From positions 124,001 through 188,000 of the forward strand of contig NZ_JAFEUM010000004.1 of the NCBI RefSeq assembly GCF_016900875.1: a DNA stretch of 64,000 bases, written 5' to 3'. The notes beneath the pieces are model-generated. The model saw nothing but the letters and a program-made list of their open reading frames with translations, had not been told where the DNA came from and made no database searches. The position numbers and the translations under genes are program-made. Numbering within the stretch: position 1 is the first letter of the stretch; each line of letters opens with the position of its first letter. This document shows positions 16,981-25,740 of the stretch, piece by piece. The DNA comes from Vibrio ulleungensis (GTDB taxonomy: Bacteria > Pseudomonadota > Gammaproteobacteria > Enterobacterales > Vibrionaceae).

Positions 16981-19530
16981 TTAGGTAAGTTCAACCACCT
17001 CTATGGCATTTTCAGCGTATTCGTCCACCTTATCTGCAGGGATTAACTGGTCGCGGACACTGATGAATTTTAGTTTTTCATCGCGCTGATCGCTATTAAT
17101 GAAGTGACTAAAGCGTTTTAGTTTTTCTGGAGACTCAATGGTTGTTTTCCACTCACATTGATAGTTCGCAAGACTGGCTGCCATCTCTTTTTCAAGCTCA
17201 TCACAGATGCCCAATTTGTCTTCTATAACCACTTGTTTTAGATAGTCTAAGCCGCCCTCTAAGTTTTCTAACCACACAGATGTACGCTGCAGCTTGTCTG
17301 CGGTGCGCACATAAAACATCAATACGCGGTCGACATATTTGATCAAGGTTTCATCGTCCAGATCCGTGGCAAATAGATCGGCGTGGCGTGGTCGCATCCC
17401 TCCATTACCACACACATAGAGGTTCCAACCATTTTCGGTGGCGATGATGCCTATATCTTTACACTGTGCCTCGGCACATTCACGGGTACAGCCCGATACG
17501 GCAAATTTCAGTTTGTGTGGTGCACGCAAGCCTTTGTATCGATTTTCAATATCCACGGCAAAGCCAACTGAGTCTTTCACACCAAACCGGCACCAAGTGC
17601 TACCCACACATGACTTAACGGTTCGCACCGATTTGCCATAGGCATGGCCAGTTTCAAATCCAGCCTCCACCAATCGACGCCAAATTACGGGTAGATCATT
17701 GAGTTGTGCACCAAACAGGTCAACCCGCTGGCCCCCAGTGATTTTTGTATAGAGGTTAAACTCTTTTGCTACTTCACCTATCACAATAAGTTTGTCTGGA
17801 GTGATCTCGCCACCTGCAACTCGAGGAACAACTGAGTAGGTACCGTCTTTCTGCATGTTTCCAAGATAAATGTCGTTGGTATCTTGCAGTTCCATATGCT
17901 CACTTTGCAGCACATAGTCATTCCAAAATGAAGCCAAAATTGACCCGACCGCAGGTTTACACAACTCACAACCAAGCCCCGTTCCGTGAGAATTTAGAAG
18001 CTCGTCAAAGGTCTTTATTTTGTTGACTCGAATGATGTCGGACAGCTCCTGACGCGAATAAGCGAAGTGCTCACACAGGTCGTTATTTACCTCTACACCT
18101 AGACTAGCAAGTTCGCTATCGAGCACTTGCTTGGCCAGCGCACTACATCCACCACAGCCGGTGGACGCATTGGTTGAATCCTTTAATGCAGCCATAGTTG
18201 TACAACCGTCGGCAACCGCTTGTTTGATGTCCCCTTTGGTCACATCAAAACAGCTACAGATCTGGGCGCCGTCTGGAAGTGCTTCAATCCCCATAGCTGC
18301 GCCTTCATCCTCTGCAGCATTAGGAAGAATCAATACAGACGGGTTGCTCGGTAACGGCATGTCATTAAGTTTGGTTTGCAGCAATGTTCCATAAGACTCG
18401 GCCTCACCAACCAATACCGCGCCCACGATTTTTGACCCGTCTTCAGACAAAATAAGACGTTTATAGACTTGATCAATCTCATCATGATAAGTGTATGATT
18501 GCGCGCCCGGTGTTTGACCGTGCACTTCACCAATACTGGCGACATCAACGCCCATGAGCTTAAGCTTGGTACTCATGTCTGCACCCGTAAACTCACTGGC
18601 TTCGGTAGGTTCGAGGATATGCTGCGCCGCGACTTTGGCCATCTGATATCCGGGGGCAACAAGTCCAAAAATTTTGTTATCCCACAAGGCACATTCGCCA
18701 ATAGCATAGACATCTTCTTTGTCCGTCAGCATATGGTTATCTACACTGATGCCACCACGTTCACCTATGGCGATGTCACCACCACGAGCCAACTCATCTT
18801 GAGGACGGATACCGGCAGAAAACACGATCATATCGGTTTCTAAAAAGCTGCCGTCAGCAAAGTTCATGCGGTACCTAGATATTTCACCAGCAACGATTTC
18901 TGTGGTGGCCTTTTCTGTGTGCACGCCAACACCAAGAGCTTCGATTTTGCGTCGCAATAGCGCGCCACCACCCTCGTCTAGCTGAACCGCCATCAATCTT
19001 GGCGCAAACTCGACCACATGAGTTTCTAGTCCTAAGTTTTTGATTGCATTCGCCGCTTCTAGCCCCAGCAAACCACCACCAACGACAACACCACTCTTAC
19101 TGACCTTACTGCCCGCTTCAATCGCATCGAGATCTTCAATAGTTCGGTATACGTAGCAATGCTCTGAGTCATTGCCCGGAATAGGAGGAACAAATGGGTA
19201 AGAGCCCGTCGCCAATACCAGTTTGTCATAGGCTTCTTCTCGACCACTTTGTGTGATCACTTTTTTGCTGTTGGTATCCACTTGAGTGACTTTCTCATTA
19301 ACGACAAATTTCACACCATTTTCTTCATAGTAGGTTTCGTCGGTAAGTGATAAATCTTCGACGGTTTTTCCCTCGAAGTAAGAAGTCAGCTGCACTCGGT
19401 CATAAGCCAATCTCGGCTCTTCTGAAAAGGTAATAACATCAATATCCGAACGCTCTGCGGCAATTAAGTTGTCAATAAACTTATGACCAACCATCCCGTT
19501 TCCAACTACAACAATCCTTTGTTTACTCAT
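16981..19530 (-). CDS. nirB: Assimilatory NADH nitrite reductase, large subunit
   Basis: 849 residues, typical for NirB. Order: FAD domain (VVGNGMVGHKF at residue 6), NAD domain (VVVGGGLLGLEAAN, about 148), a BFD-like [2Fe-2S] domain (ICSCFDVTKGDI ... TGCGGC), then the sulfite/nitrite reductase half-domains with CVGSTWC and GCTRECAEAQC ligating the 4Fe-4S cluster and siroheme. It reduces nitrite to ammonium with NADH. Operon cobA-nirB-nirD: cobA makes the siroheme precursor. The 56-base gap after cobA holds no obvious promoter. Confidence 0.96.
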   Translation of the reverse strand: MSKQRIVVVGNGMVGHKFIDNLIAAERSDIDVITFSEEPRLAYDRVQLTSYFEGKTVEDLSLTDETYYEENGVKFVVNEKVTQVDTNSKKVITQSGREEAYDKLVLATGSYPFVPPIPGNDSEHCYVYRTIEDLDAIEAGSKVSKSGVVVGGGLLGLEAANAIKNLGLETHVVEFAPRLMAVQLDEGGGALLRRKIEALGVGVHTEKATTEIVAGEISRYRMNFADGSFLETDMIVFSAGIRPQDELARGGDIAIGERGGISVDNHMLTDKEDVYAIGECALWDNKIFGLVAPGYQMAKVAAQHILEPTEASEFTGADMSTKLKLMGVDVASIGEVHGQTPGAQSYTYHDEIDQVYKRLILSEDGSKIVGAVLVGEAESYGTLLQTKLNDMPLPSNPSVLILPNAAEDEGAAMGIEALPDGAQICSCFDVTKGDIKQAVADGCTTMAALKDSTNASTGCGGCSALAKQVLDSELASLGVEVNNDLCEHFAYSRQELSDIIRVNKIKTFDELLNSHGTGLGCELCKPAVGSILASFWNDYVLQSEHMELQDTNDIYLGNMQKDGTYSVVPRVAGGEITPDKLIVIGEVAKEFNLYTKITGGQRVDLFGAQLNDLPVIWRRLVEAGFETGHAYGKSVRTVKSCVGSTWCRFGVKDSVGFAVDIENRYKGLRAPHKLKFAVSGCTRECAEAQCKDIGIIATENGWNLYVCGNGGMRPRHADLFATDLDDETLIKYVDRVLMFYVRTADKLQRTSVWLENLEGGLDYLKQVVIEDKLGICDELEKEMAASLANYQCEWKTTIESPEKLKRFSHFINSDQRDEKLKFISVRDQLIPADKVDEYAENAIEVVELT

Positions 19531-19586
19531 GGCTTACTTCCTGTCTTTAATTTAAATTTTATAATTTGAATGTGTTTTTTATGGCG

Positions 19587-20405
19587 CTAAGCGGTCAATG
19601 GCAATGGCTCTACCGATTCCAACATTTGCTGCCTCAATTGATCTACTTGCCCAGCGACTGCAACCGTCTCACCAATCACGATAAGTGCAGGGGAGACAAC
19701 ATTATTTTTGTCTCTCAAGTCACTTAAGCTCCCTAAGGTACCGATGAGGGTTCGTTGCTCGGACGTACACCCTTTCTCAATAAAAGCGGCGGGAGTGAGG
19801 CTATCGAGGCCATGGCCAATTAATGCTTCCATGACCAGTTCACATTTCGATACGCCCATATAGACGACCAGTGTTTGATTGAGTTGTGCTAACGCTTGCC
19901 AATTGTGTTCGAGTTCTTTTCCTGCGTGAGCCGTGATGAAGGTACACCCTTGTGTCAAACCTCTGTGGGTTAAAGGGATATCAGCGTACGTGGTGCAACC
20001 AGACGCTGCGGTAATACCAGGAACAACATCAACATCAACACCTGCAGTGAGCAGCTCAAGCATCTCTTCACCGCCTCGCCCGAATACAAATGCATCTCCA
20101 CCTTTCAATCGGCACACTTTTTTACCTTGATAAGACAATGTCACCAGGATTTGATTAATTTCATCTTGAGTAGCACTATGACAGGCCTTTGATTTTCCTA
20201 CATAAATCGTAGGCGTATCGATAGGGAAAAGCTCTCTTATAGCCTTGCTCACCAGATTATCAAAAACAATCACGTCAGCCTGTTGGATGGTTCGTAACGC
20301 TTTTATAGTCAGTAAGTCAGGGTCTCCGGGACCGGCTCCGACTAAACTCACATTGCCTATTGTATGACCGAATTGACTGTAGTTAGCTGTTGACTGTTTA
20401 TTCAT
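19587..20405 (-). CDS. cobA: Uroporphyrinogen-III C-methyltransferase (siroheme synthesis)
   Basis: Start set to ATG 20405, giving MNKQSTANYSQ; the longer frame to 20465 would begin upstream of the predicted sigma-54 promoter (20443-20457), so it cannot be right if that promoter is used. 272 residues with the SUMT motifs VGAGPGDPDLLTIKALR, DAFVFGRGGEE and VPGITAASGC. It adds two methyl groups from SAM to uroporphyrinogen III, giving precorrin-2 for the siroheme of NirB. CysG-type ferrochelatase domain absent, so another enzyme must finish siroheme. First gene of cobA-nirB-nirD. Confidence 0.94.
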   Translation of the reverse strand: MNKQSTANYSQFGHTIGNVSLVGAGPGDPDLLTIKALRTIQQADVIVFDNLVSKAIRELFPIDTPTIYVGKSKACHSATQDEINQILVTLSYQGKKVCRLKGGDAFVFGRGGEEMLELLTAGVDVDVVPGITAASGCTTYADIPLTHRGLTQGCTFITAHAGKELEHNWQALAQLNQTLVVYMGVSKCELVMEALIGHGLDSLTPAAFIEKGCTSEQRTLIGTLGSLSDLRDKNNVVSPALIVIGETVAVAGQVDQLRQQMLESVEPLPLTA

Positions 20406-20442
20406 TCCTCTCACTCCCAAACTGCGGGTATACCTTAAGTCA

Positions 20443-20457
20443 GCAAGGAGAATGCCA
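20443..20457 (-). promoter_or_regulatory. Sigma-54 promoter of cobA-nirBD
   Basis: On the minus strand TGGCATTCTCCTTGC followed by T: -24 TGGCA and -12 TTGCT with exact GG-N10-GC spacing. It lies about 38-52 bases upstream of the cobA ATG, predicting a start near 20431. Fits the sigma-54 consensus TGGCAC-N5-TTGC very well. Confidence 0.82.
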
Positions 20458-20590
20458 ATAGACAAGACACACTTCCCTAGTGCATTTTATTTACTATTAT
20501 TCAACAACTTAAAAGCAAATAATATTCGAATATACCACTTTGGAGTTAACAAAATTGATACGTGCTGTAACAATAATTGAACAAACATGG

Positions 20591-20626
20591 TGCACCTAAA
20601 ATAGATAAAACGCTTAAAATGGTGCA
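20591..20626. promoter_or_regulatory. Two NtrC-like enhancer sites between nasA and cobA
   Basis: Site one 20591-20607 (TGCACCTAAAATAGATA) and site two 20610-20626 (ACGCTTAAAATGGTGCA). Against the strong NtrC site TGCACCAAAATGGTGCA, site two matches at 13 of 17 positions; site one matches in one half (TGCACC). Centres are 19 bases apart. They lie about 150-190 bases from each of the two divergent sigma-54 promoters, suitable for looping to both. NtrC binding is inference. Confidence 0.65.
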
Positions 20627-20744
20627 AAAGTATCCTATTTCGCTATGCCAGAGCCAATTCCCCTGGGTCATACCCGAACGCTCAGCAACTTAACCAACTG
20701 AAATAAATAGATTAATTTGTAATTTTCAACTGATTTCGGGGGAT

Positions 20745-20759
20745 TGGCGTACTAGTTGC
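20745..20759 (+). promoter_or_regulatory. Sigma-54 promoter of nasA
   Basis: TGGCGTACTAGTTGC then T: -24 TGGC, -12 TTGC, exact GG-N10-GC spacing. Predicted start near 20770, about 83 bases before the nasA ATG. Confidence 0.8.
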
Positions 20760-20852
20760 TTTACTGTTTGTAACGAGCTGTAATCCAAATAGACCTGCTC
20801 ACTGTGCAATTGTCCAAGTGAAGGCTAATTGGTGAATTTAAGGAATAGATGA

Positions 20853-23360
20853 ATGAGTCAAGCGGATCAAGGATGGATTAAAAGTACATGCGCATACTGT
20901 GGTGTAGGATGCGGCATAGAGGCTCGCCCAAAATTAACGGGAGAGCTAGAAGTTCGCGGCGATCAGCAGCATCCATCTAACTATGGCAAGCTTTGCACCA
21001 AAGGGATCGCGCTTGGCGATACCGTGATTCAAGATGGTCGATTACTGACGCCAACCGTTCAGCAGCAGGGACTGAAAAAACCGCTGTCATGGCCTTCTGC
21101 CACCAACATGGTCGCTAGCAAGTTTGAGCAAGTGATTAAGGATCATGGACCTGAAGCTGTTGCCTTTTACGTTTCAGGACAACTGCTTACCGAAGATTAT
21201 TATGTTGCCAATAAATTGATTAAAGGGTTTATGGGAAGCAGTAACATAGACAGTAACTCACGTCTTTGTATGGCGTCTTCCGTTGTCGGGCACAAACGAG
21301 CGTTTGGCAGCGATACCGTGCCAATCTGTTACGAAGATATCGAACACGCTGACATGGTTGTACTGGTTGGATCCAACCTCGCATGGTGTCACCCTGTACT
21401 CTTTCAAAGACTACGAAGTGCAAAACAAAGTAACCCAAATCTCAACATTGTGGTTATTGATCCTAGAGTCACGGCAAGTTGTGACATCGCAGATTCACAC
21501 CTTCCTATATCATCGGGTGGCGACGTAGCATTGTTTAACACGCTACTCGCTCAGATGGAAAAACAAGGTGCCATAGACCACCCATTCATCGACAAACACA
21601 CCAATGGCTTTGCTCAAGCGCTTTCTTCTGCTCAAGCTGAAAATAGCGGCGATGACTACGCAGATGCAGCTCAAGCGACCGGATTATCTCAGCAACAAAT
21701 TGCCCAGTTTGTTAACGACTTTATTAGGACGGAAAAAGTACTCACCATATATTCTCAAGGTGTAAATCAGTCGAGTAGTGGCGCAGATAAAGTAAACTCC
21801 ATCTTAAACTGCCACCTAGCCAGTGCAAAAATAGGTAAAAAAGGCTGTGGCCCATTTTCTGTAACTGGTCAGCCAAATGCCATGGGTGGACGTGAAGTGG
21901 GCGCTCTGGCAAACATGCTCGCAGCTCACATGGAGTTTGATAATCCAGAGCACCTAAGCGCACTGTCCCAGTTTTGGGGTACGCAAAATTTAGCCACTCA
22001 ACCGGGCCTCAAAGCCATCGATTTATTTGATGCGATGGAACGTGGAGAGATAAAAGCAGTCTGGATCATGGCAACCAACCCCGCGGTAAGCTTACCTGAC
22101 AGCGACAAAATTGCTCGCGCCTTAAAGAAATGTGAATTTGTGGTGGTGTCTGACTGTATAGAAGGAACAGAAACCGCCCAGTACGCCGACCTTTTATTGC
22201 CTGCCCAAGGCTGGAGCGAAAAATCGGGTACAGTGACCAACTCAGAACGACGAATTTCTCGACAGCGCCGTCTTTTACCCAGTCCAGGTGAAGCGAAACC
22301 TGATTGGTGGATCATTTCTCAAGTAGCTCAAAAAATGGGATTTGCTGACGCGTTTGACTATCTGCATGAAGGAGAGATATTTACTGAATACGCTAAATTG
22401 ACCACCCTAGGAAATAAGCACGGCGAACGCGATCTCAACTTAATTGGCCTCACGCAACTGGATGAGCGAGGTTACAGCACCTTAGCGCCACAACAATGGC
22501 CAGTATTCGAGTTGCAAACGGATGTCGTCAATAAGCGATTCTTTAACGATGGTCTGTTCTATACGCCTAACGGCCAGGCCAACTTTGTTGCTGTTTCTCA
22601 TCGAGAGCCTATTTCTGCCAGTAACGAGGAATTTCCTTTGCTGCTAAACAGTGGCCGCTCACGCGATCAATGGCACACAATGACCCGCACAGGTTTATCG
22701 GCGAAATTGGCAGAGTTCGATCCCGAGCCCTATCTACAAGTTCACCCTTCGACGGCGCAGTACTTAGACATAGAAAGCGATCAAGTAGTCTCTATTTCGA
22801 GCCCTTATGGCGAATTTAAAGCGCGTGCAACAATCACTGAAGACGTACTGCCCGAGCAGGTATACGCCCCAATACATTGGAGCGCGCAAACAGCAGGACA
22901 GAGTAAACCTTGTAGCGTGATTGCACCGAATGCCGACCCATTTTCAGGTCAACCTGAATTTAAACACACGCCTGTTAGTGTTGCGAGGTGCGATCATAAA
23001 AGCCACGCTCTAGTGATCACTCAATCATCGATTGATCAAAATGTCATTGGCTCGGCTGAGTTGGATTATTGGGTAAAACAAAAAGTCCCACAAGGCTATC
23101 TCTACATCATTGAATCAAGCCGAGATGAAAATGGGTTGATTCAAACTGTTGAAAACCTGCTTCAGGATACTCGCGGCCGGCAATATCAATCAATCCTTGC
23201 TGGCAATCGCATTACTACCAGTCTGAATTACAAACAAGAGAAGCGCTATGCCATGTGGGTTTGCGCCAATATTAATGCGGCATTGGATCCGTCACTCCTT
23301 GTAGAGCTGTTTAGCAATGGGCACGATGAAATGGCTCTTTTGCAATTAACAACATCATAA
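20853..23360 (+). CDS. nasA: Assimilatory nitrate reductase, catalytic subunit
   Basis: 835 residues, molybdopterin oxidoreductase family. N-terminal 4Fe-4S ligands Cys13, Cys16, Cys20 and Cys48, the last followed by TKG; Mo-ligand Cys139 in SNSRLCMASS; QPNAMGGREVG and CEFVVVSDCIEGTETAQYADLLLPA in the cofactor domains; C-terminal molydopterin-dinucleotide binding domain with NSGRSRDQWHTMTRTG. It has no Tat signal, so it is cytoplasmic and assimilatory, not Nap. The C-terminal extension (about 720-835) lacks a Cys cluster, unlike longer NasA proteins with a BFD domain. No dedicated reductase subunit or nitrate transporter adjoins. RBS AAGGAA 8 bases before ATG. Confidence 0.93.
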   Translation: MSQADQGWIKSTCAYCGVGCGIEARPKLTGELEVRGDQQHPSNYGKLCTKGIALGDTVIQDGRLLTPTVQQQGLKKPLSWPSATNMVASKFEQVIKDHGPEAVAFYVSGQLLTEDYYVANKLIKGFMGSSNIDSNSRLCMASSVVGHKRAFGSDTVPICYEDIEHADMVVLVGSNLAWCHPVLFQRLRSAKQSNPNLNIVVIDPRVTASCDIADSHLPISSGGDVALFNTLLAQMEKQGAIDHPFIDKHTNGFAQALSSAQAENSGDDYADAAQATGLSQQQIAQFVNDFIRTEKVLTIYSQGVNQSSSGADKVNSILNCHLASAKIGKKGCGPFSVTGQPNAMGGREVGALANMLAAHMEFDNPEHLSALSQFWGTQNLATQPGLKAIDLFDAMERGEIKAVWIMATNPAVSLPDSDKIARALKKCEFVVVSDCIEGTETAQYADLLLPAQGWSEKSGTVTNSERRISRQRRLLPSPGEAKPDWWIISQVAQKMGFADAFDYLHEGEIFTEYAKLTTLGNKHGERDLNLIGLTQLDERGYSTLAPQQWPVFELQTDVVNKRFFNDGLFYTPNGQANFVAVSHREPISASNEEFPLLLNSGRSRDQWHTMTRTGLSAKLAEFDPEPYLQVHPSTAQYLDIESDQVVSISSPYGEFKARATITEDVLPEQVYAPIHWSAQTAGQSKPCSVIAPNADPFSGQPEFKHTPVSVARCDHKSHALVITQSSIDQNVIGSAELDYWVKQKVPQGYLYIIESSRDENGLIQTVENLLQDTRGRQYQSILAGNRITTSLNYKQEKRYAMWVCANINAALDPSLLVELFSNGHDEMALLQLTTS

Positions 23361-23390
23361 TCGCCAAAGTTTGCGCTTTACCAAATCTTG

Positions 23391-24428
23391 CTAGGCAAAG
23401 CGCAATCTTAAACGGGCAAAAGACATTGGCGTTTTATCAACAGCGACCACTAATAAGTAAGACCCAAGTAGCGTTCCTATAAACACCAACGCGTCTTTGG
23501 CTCCTTGAGTAAACCCAAGTACTCCGGCTAGGTTAAACAAGATAATAATGACAAATAAATGAGTGACATACATTGGAAAGACCCATTGCGACAGACGAGC
23601 CCAAATTGGGGATTGCCCTAGGTTTGGTTTTGCCAATAACCAAAAAAATAACCCAACAGACCAAACCGCAGTGCCAATCAAAAAGTCGTTCATATTAAAC
23701 AACTGTCCCTTACCGTGTAAAAACAGCGCCTCTGCAAAGTGCATAGACAGACCAAGCAGCGCAATAGCGCGAGCAGAGGAAGCCGGTAAAGACCAATCAT
23801 TCCGTCTAATGGCATAGCCTATTGATACCATCAGCAAGCTGAAAAAGGGACCATTACGAGTAAAAATAGGCGCGCTCCACTCAGTTATGATCGCGTAGCT
23901 ACCAGCACCTACTCCATACACATACAGCGCAATGGCTACAGGCAATAGCAACCCATACACTCTTAGTCGTTCAAAAAGTGCAATGATAATGACCGCACTC
24001 ACCAGCGCAGGCAAATACCACAGATGAACCAAGCCACCTTCAAAAAGAGAGTTGAGTGGCGTACTGGCTAAGAAGCCCCAATAACCTTCCCTTTCCGCGA
24101 GATAGCCGTGTTGGATTAGTGTGCCAAGGTTAAATGGCATGACCAGAGCGATCGCACTCCAAAGTGCCCAAATAACCATCAAAGGCATGCAATATGAACG
24201 GGCTTTTTTGAATGGTTTCTGAGACAAAGATGGGTAGATTAAGTAGCCAGCCATGAGAAAAAACAGCGGAACTGCGAAGCGGCAAAGTTGATTAATCAGG
24301 TAATTCAGCCAAGGTTCGCCATCGACAATGGCATAGTCCATAAAAAATTGACCATGGATCAGCACAACGGCGACCAATGCCACAACTCGTGCGACATCAA
24401 AACTGTATATTTTTGGAGTGTTATACAT
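23391..24428 (-). CDS. Membrane acyltransferase 3 family (WecH/OafA-like)
   Basis: 345 residues with about ten membrane helices. The N-terminus has the family motif Arg14 ... His25 (FDVARVVALVAVVLIHGQFF) and FFLMAGYLI after it. Such proteins move acetyl or succinyl groups across the inner membrane onto surface sugars; WecH of E. coli acts on enterobacterial common antigen. There is no attached SGNH domain. Convergent with nasA. A target glycan cannot be named. Confidence 0.85.
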   Translation of the reverse strand: MYNTPKIYSFDVARVVALVAVVLIHGQFFMDYAIVDGEPWLNYLINQLCRFAVPLFFLMAGYLIYPSLSQKPFKKARSYCMPLMVIWALWSAIALVMPFNLGTLIQHGYLAEREGYWGFLASTPLNSLFEGGLVHLWYLPALVSAVIIIALFERLRVYGLLLPVAIALYVYGVGAGSYAIITEWSAPIFTRNGPFFSLLMVSIGYAIRRNDWSLPASSARAIALLGLSMHFAEALFLHGKGQLFNMNDFLIGTAVWSVGLFFWLLAKPNLGQSPIWARLSQWVFPMYVTHLFVIIILFNLAGVLGFTQGAKDALVFIGTLLGSYLLVVAVDKTPMSFARLRLRFA

Positions 24429-24579
24429 GAGTAAATTTTACGAAAGGTGATTCTAACTATGGTAACACTTACCTTTGAATAACGTCGCAGCGATTCACAT
24501 TCCGTAGCACAATTTTAGAGTGACTTAACAGAAACAGCAGCGACTTATAGGGCGAGCAACGCTCACAATGCTGTTACCG

Positions 24580-25740
24580 CTAATATCCTGTCATTTCTAG
24601 GTATCCCTTACCACTGTGGCTTCCGGTAAAGCGTACTGGACCTTCCCAATAAGGAATGGACAGCGTCATTGCCGCATTAGGGTTAAGCGCGGTAACCATA
24701 AGGTTGATATCGTACTTTGGAATACTCACCTGCCATTGCGTTGGTTGCTGATTGGTTTGGTCTGTAGGAGCAAGAACAATCTCTTCGCCGTTTATGGCAA
24801 ACCCATTGCCTTGTGCATCCATTAACCGAGCACTCTTAAAAAGTTCCCCATCTTCAGTAGGACGCAGTTGAAACAGCACTAAGGTAAGGTCGTTAGAAAG
24901 GCGTAACGCAAACCAATCCCACCCTTGCTGCGAGTCCAACAATATTTGGCTACTCCACTCTCTGTCTAGCCACCCTTTGCCACTCACCTTGTCAGCAACA
25001 CCATCGACGATCACCTCCCCCTCTACATCAATATAAGGTTGGCTATAGTAGTACGATGCCACTGCACCATCGGCACTTTTTACACTGTAGCCTCTATCAC
25101 CTTGGAGCTGAAATGGCGCGACTGATTGTAAACTTAATGAAAAACTAAAATTTTCGTTCTTCGGCTGTACCCCATCACGTTTGTGGGTCACCGAGAGCGT
25201 TGCAGGGAAAAGCTTTTCGCTTGATGATTGCCAGCGCCAGTCGTCTAAATACACAGCAATTGGCTCGCGATCTACGCCCGCCAATTGTGAGTGTGAACGT
25301 GACCATTTTTCAGCAGCATAGTGGGCATCCCGAGTAGTCAAAGCACTGTGAGCCATATACACGTGGCGACTATTCCACCCAATATCTGACTGATTCTCAG
25401 TTCGCAACGGGTCTGCGGCGTCCGCAAATGTTGCAAAGCGAAATTGCGTCCACTGAACGCCATACTCTCTTCCTGACTCTCCAACCAGATTCGCGGTTAA
25501 ATACCACCATTCATGGCGAAAGTCGTCATGAGATTGATGATCTGCTGGAAAACTAAATTCACGTTCGGGAGTAACTTTAGCGTAAGCCTGGACTGGGTTA
25601 GACATCATTGAACTAAACGAAGGTTCATCGGATGTCGAAGGAGTATCAGCGTCACACCCACTAAGAGTGAATAGCGACGCGCATGTCAAACACAGTAACA
25701 AAGCACTCTTCAAATAACAGCCGTGATAGTCATTGATCAC
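24580..25740 (-). CDS. AttH/CrtC-like lipocalin-fold lipoprotein
   Basis: 386 residues. Signal peptide with lipobox LSGC then DADT; Asp at +2 suggests retention at the inner membrane under the E. coli rule. Mature part shows the AttH/CrtC signature HDDFRHEWWYLTANLV and, further on, GKGWLDREWSSQ with WDWFALRL. The fold is a pair of lipocalin-like barrels; CrtC members hydrate carotenoids, AttH members accompany an ABC exporter and are of unknown function. It directly follows the FtsX permease (shared base 25740), so it belongs to that exporter and probably handles a hydrophobic cargo. Confidence 0.87.
   Translation of the reverse strand: MINDYHGCYLKSALLLCLTCASLFTLSGCDADTPSTSDEPSFSSMMSNPVQAYAKVTPEREFSFPADHQSHDDFRHEWWYLTANLVGESGREYGVQWTQFRFATFADAADPLRTENQSDIGWNSRHVYMAHSALTTRDAHYAAEKWSRSHSQLAGVDREPIAVYLDDWRWQSSSEKLFPATLSVTHKRDGVQPKNENFSFSLSLQSVAPFQLQGDRGYSVKSADGAVASYYYSQPYIDVEGEVIVDGVADKVSGKGWLDREWSSQILLDSQQGWDWFALRLSNDLTLVLFQLRPTEDGELFKSARLMDAQGNGFAINGEEIVLAPTDQTNQQPTQWQVSIPKYDINLMVTALNPNAAMTLSIPYWEGPVRFTGSHSGKGYLEMTGY

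Larger units (their letters stand above)
20458..20852. promoter_or_regulatory. Divergent control region nasA / cobA-nirBD
   Basis: Gene-free. It contains the NtrC-like pair at 20591-20626 and the nasA sigma-54 promoter at 20745-20759, with the cobA promoter just left of it. The nasA leader (about 20770-20852) has no terminator-like hairpin with a U-run, so NasR-type antitermination is not evident. Confidence 0.6.

Noticed and set aside
20406..20465. N-terminal extension of cobA
   Set aside because: It would place the start upstream of the predicted sigma-54 promoter; the shorter ATG fits better.
20800..20852. NasR-type attenuator in the nasA leader
   Set aside because: Only an imperfect dyad is present and there is no terminator U-run.
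23371..23405. Terminator between nasA and the acyltransferase
   Set aside because: TTGCGCTTT / AAAGCGCAA pair, but the loop is 17 bases, there is no T-run, and it runs into the acyltransferase coding end.
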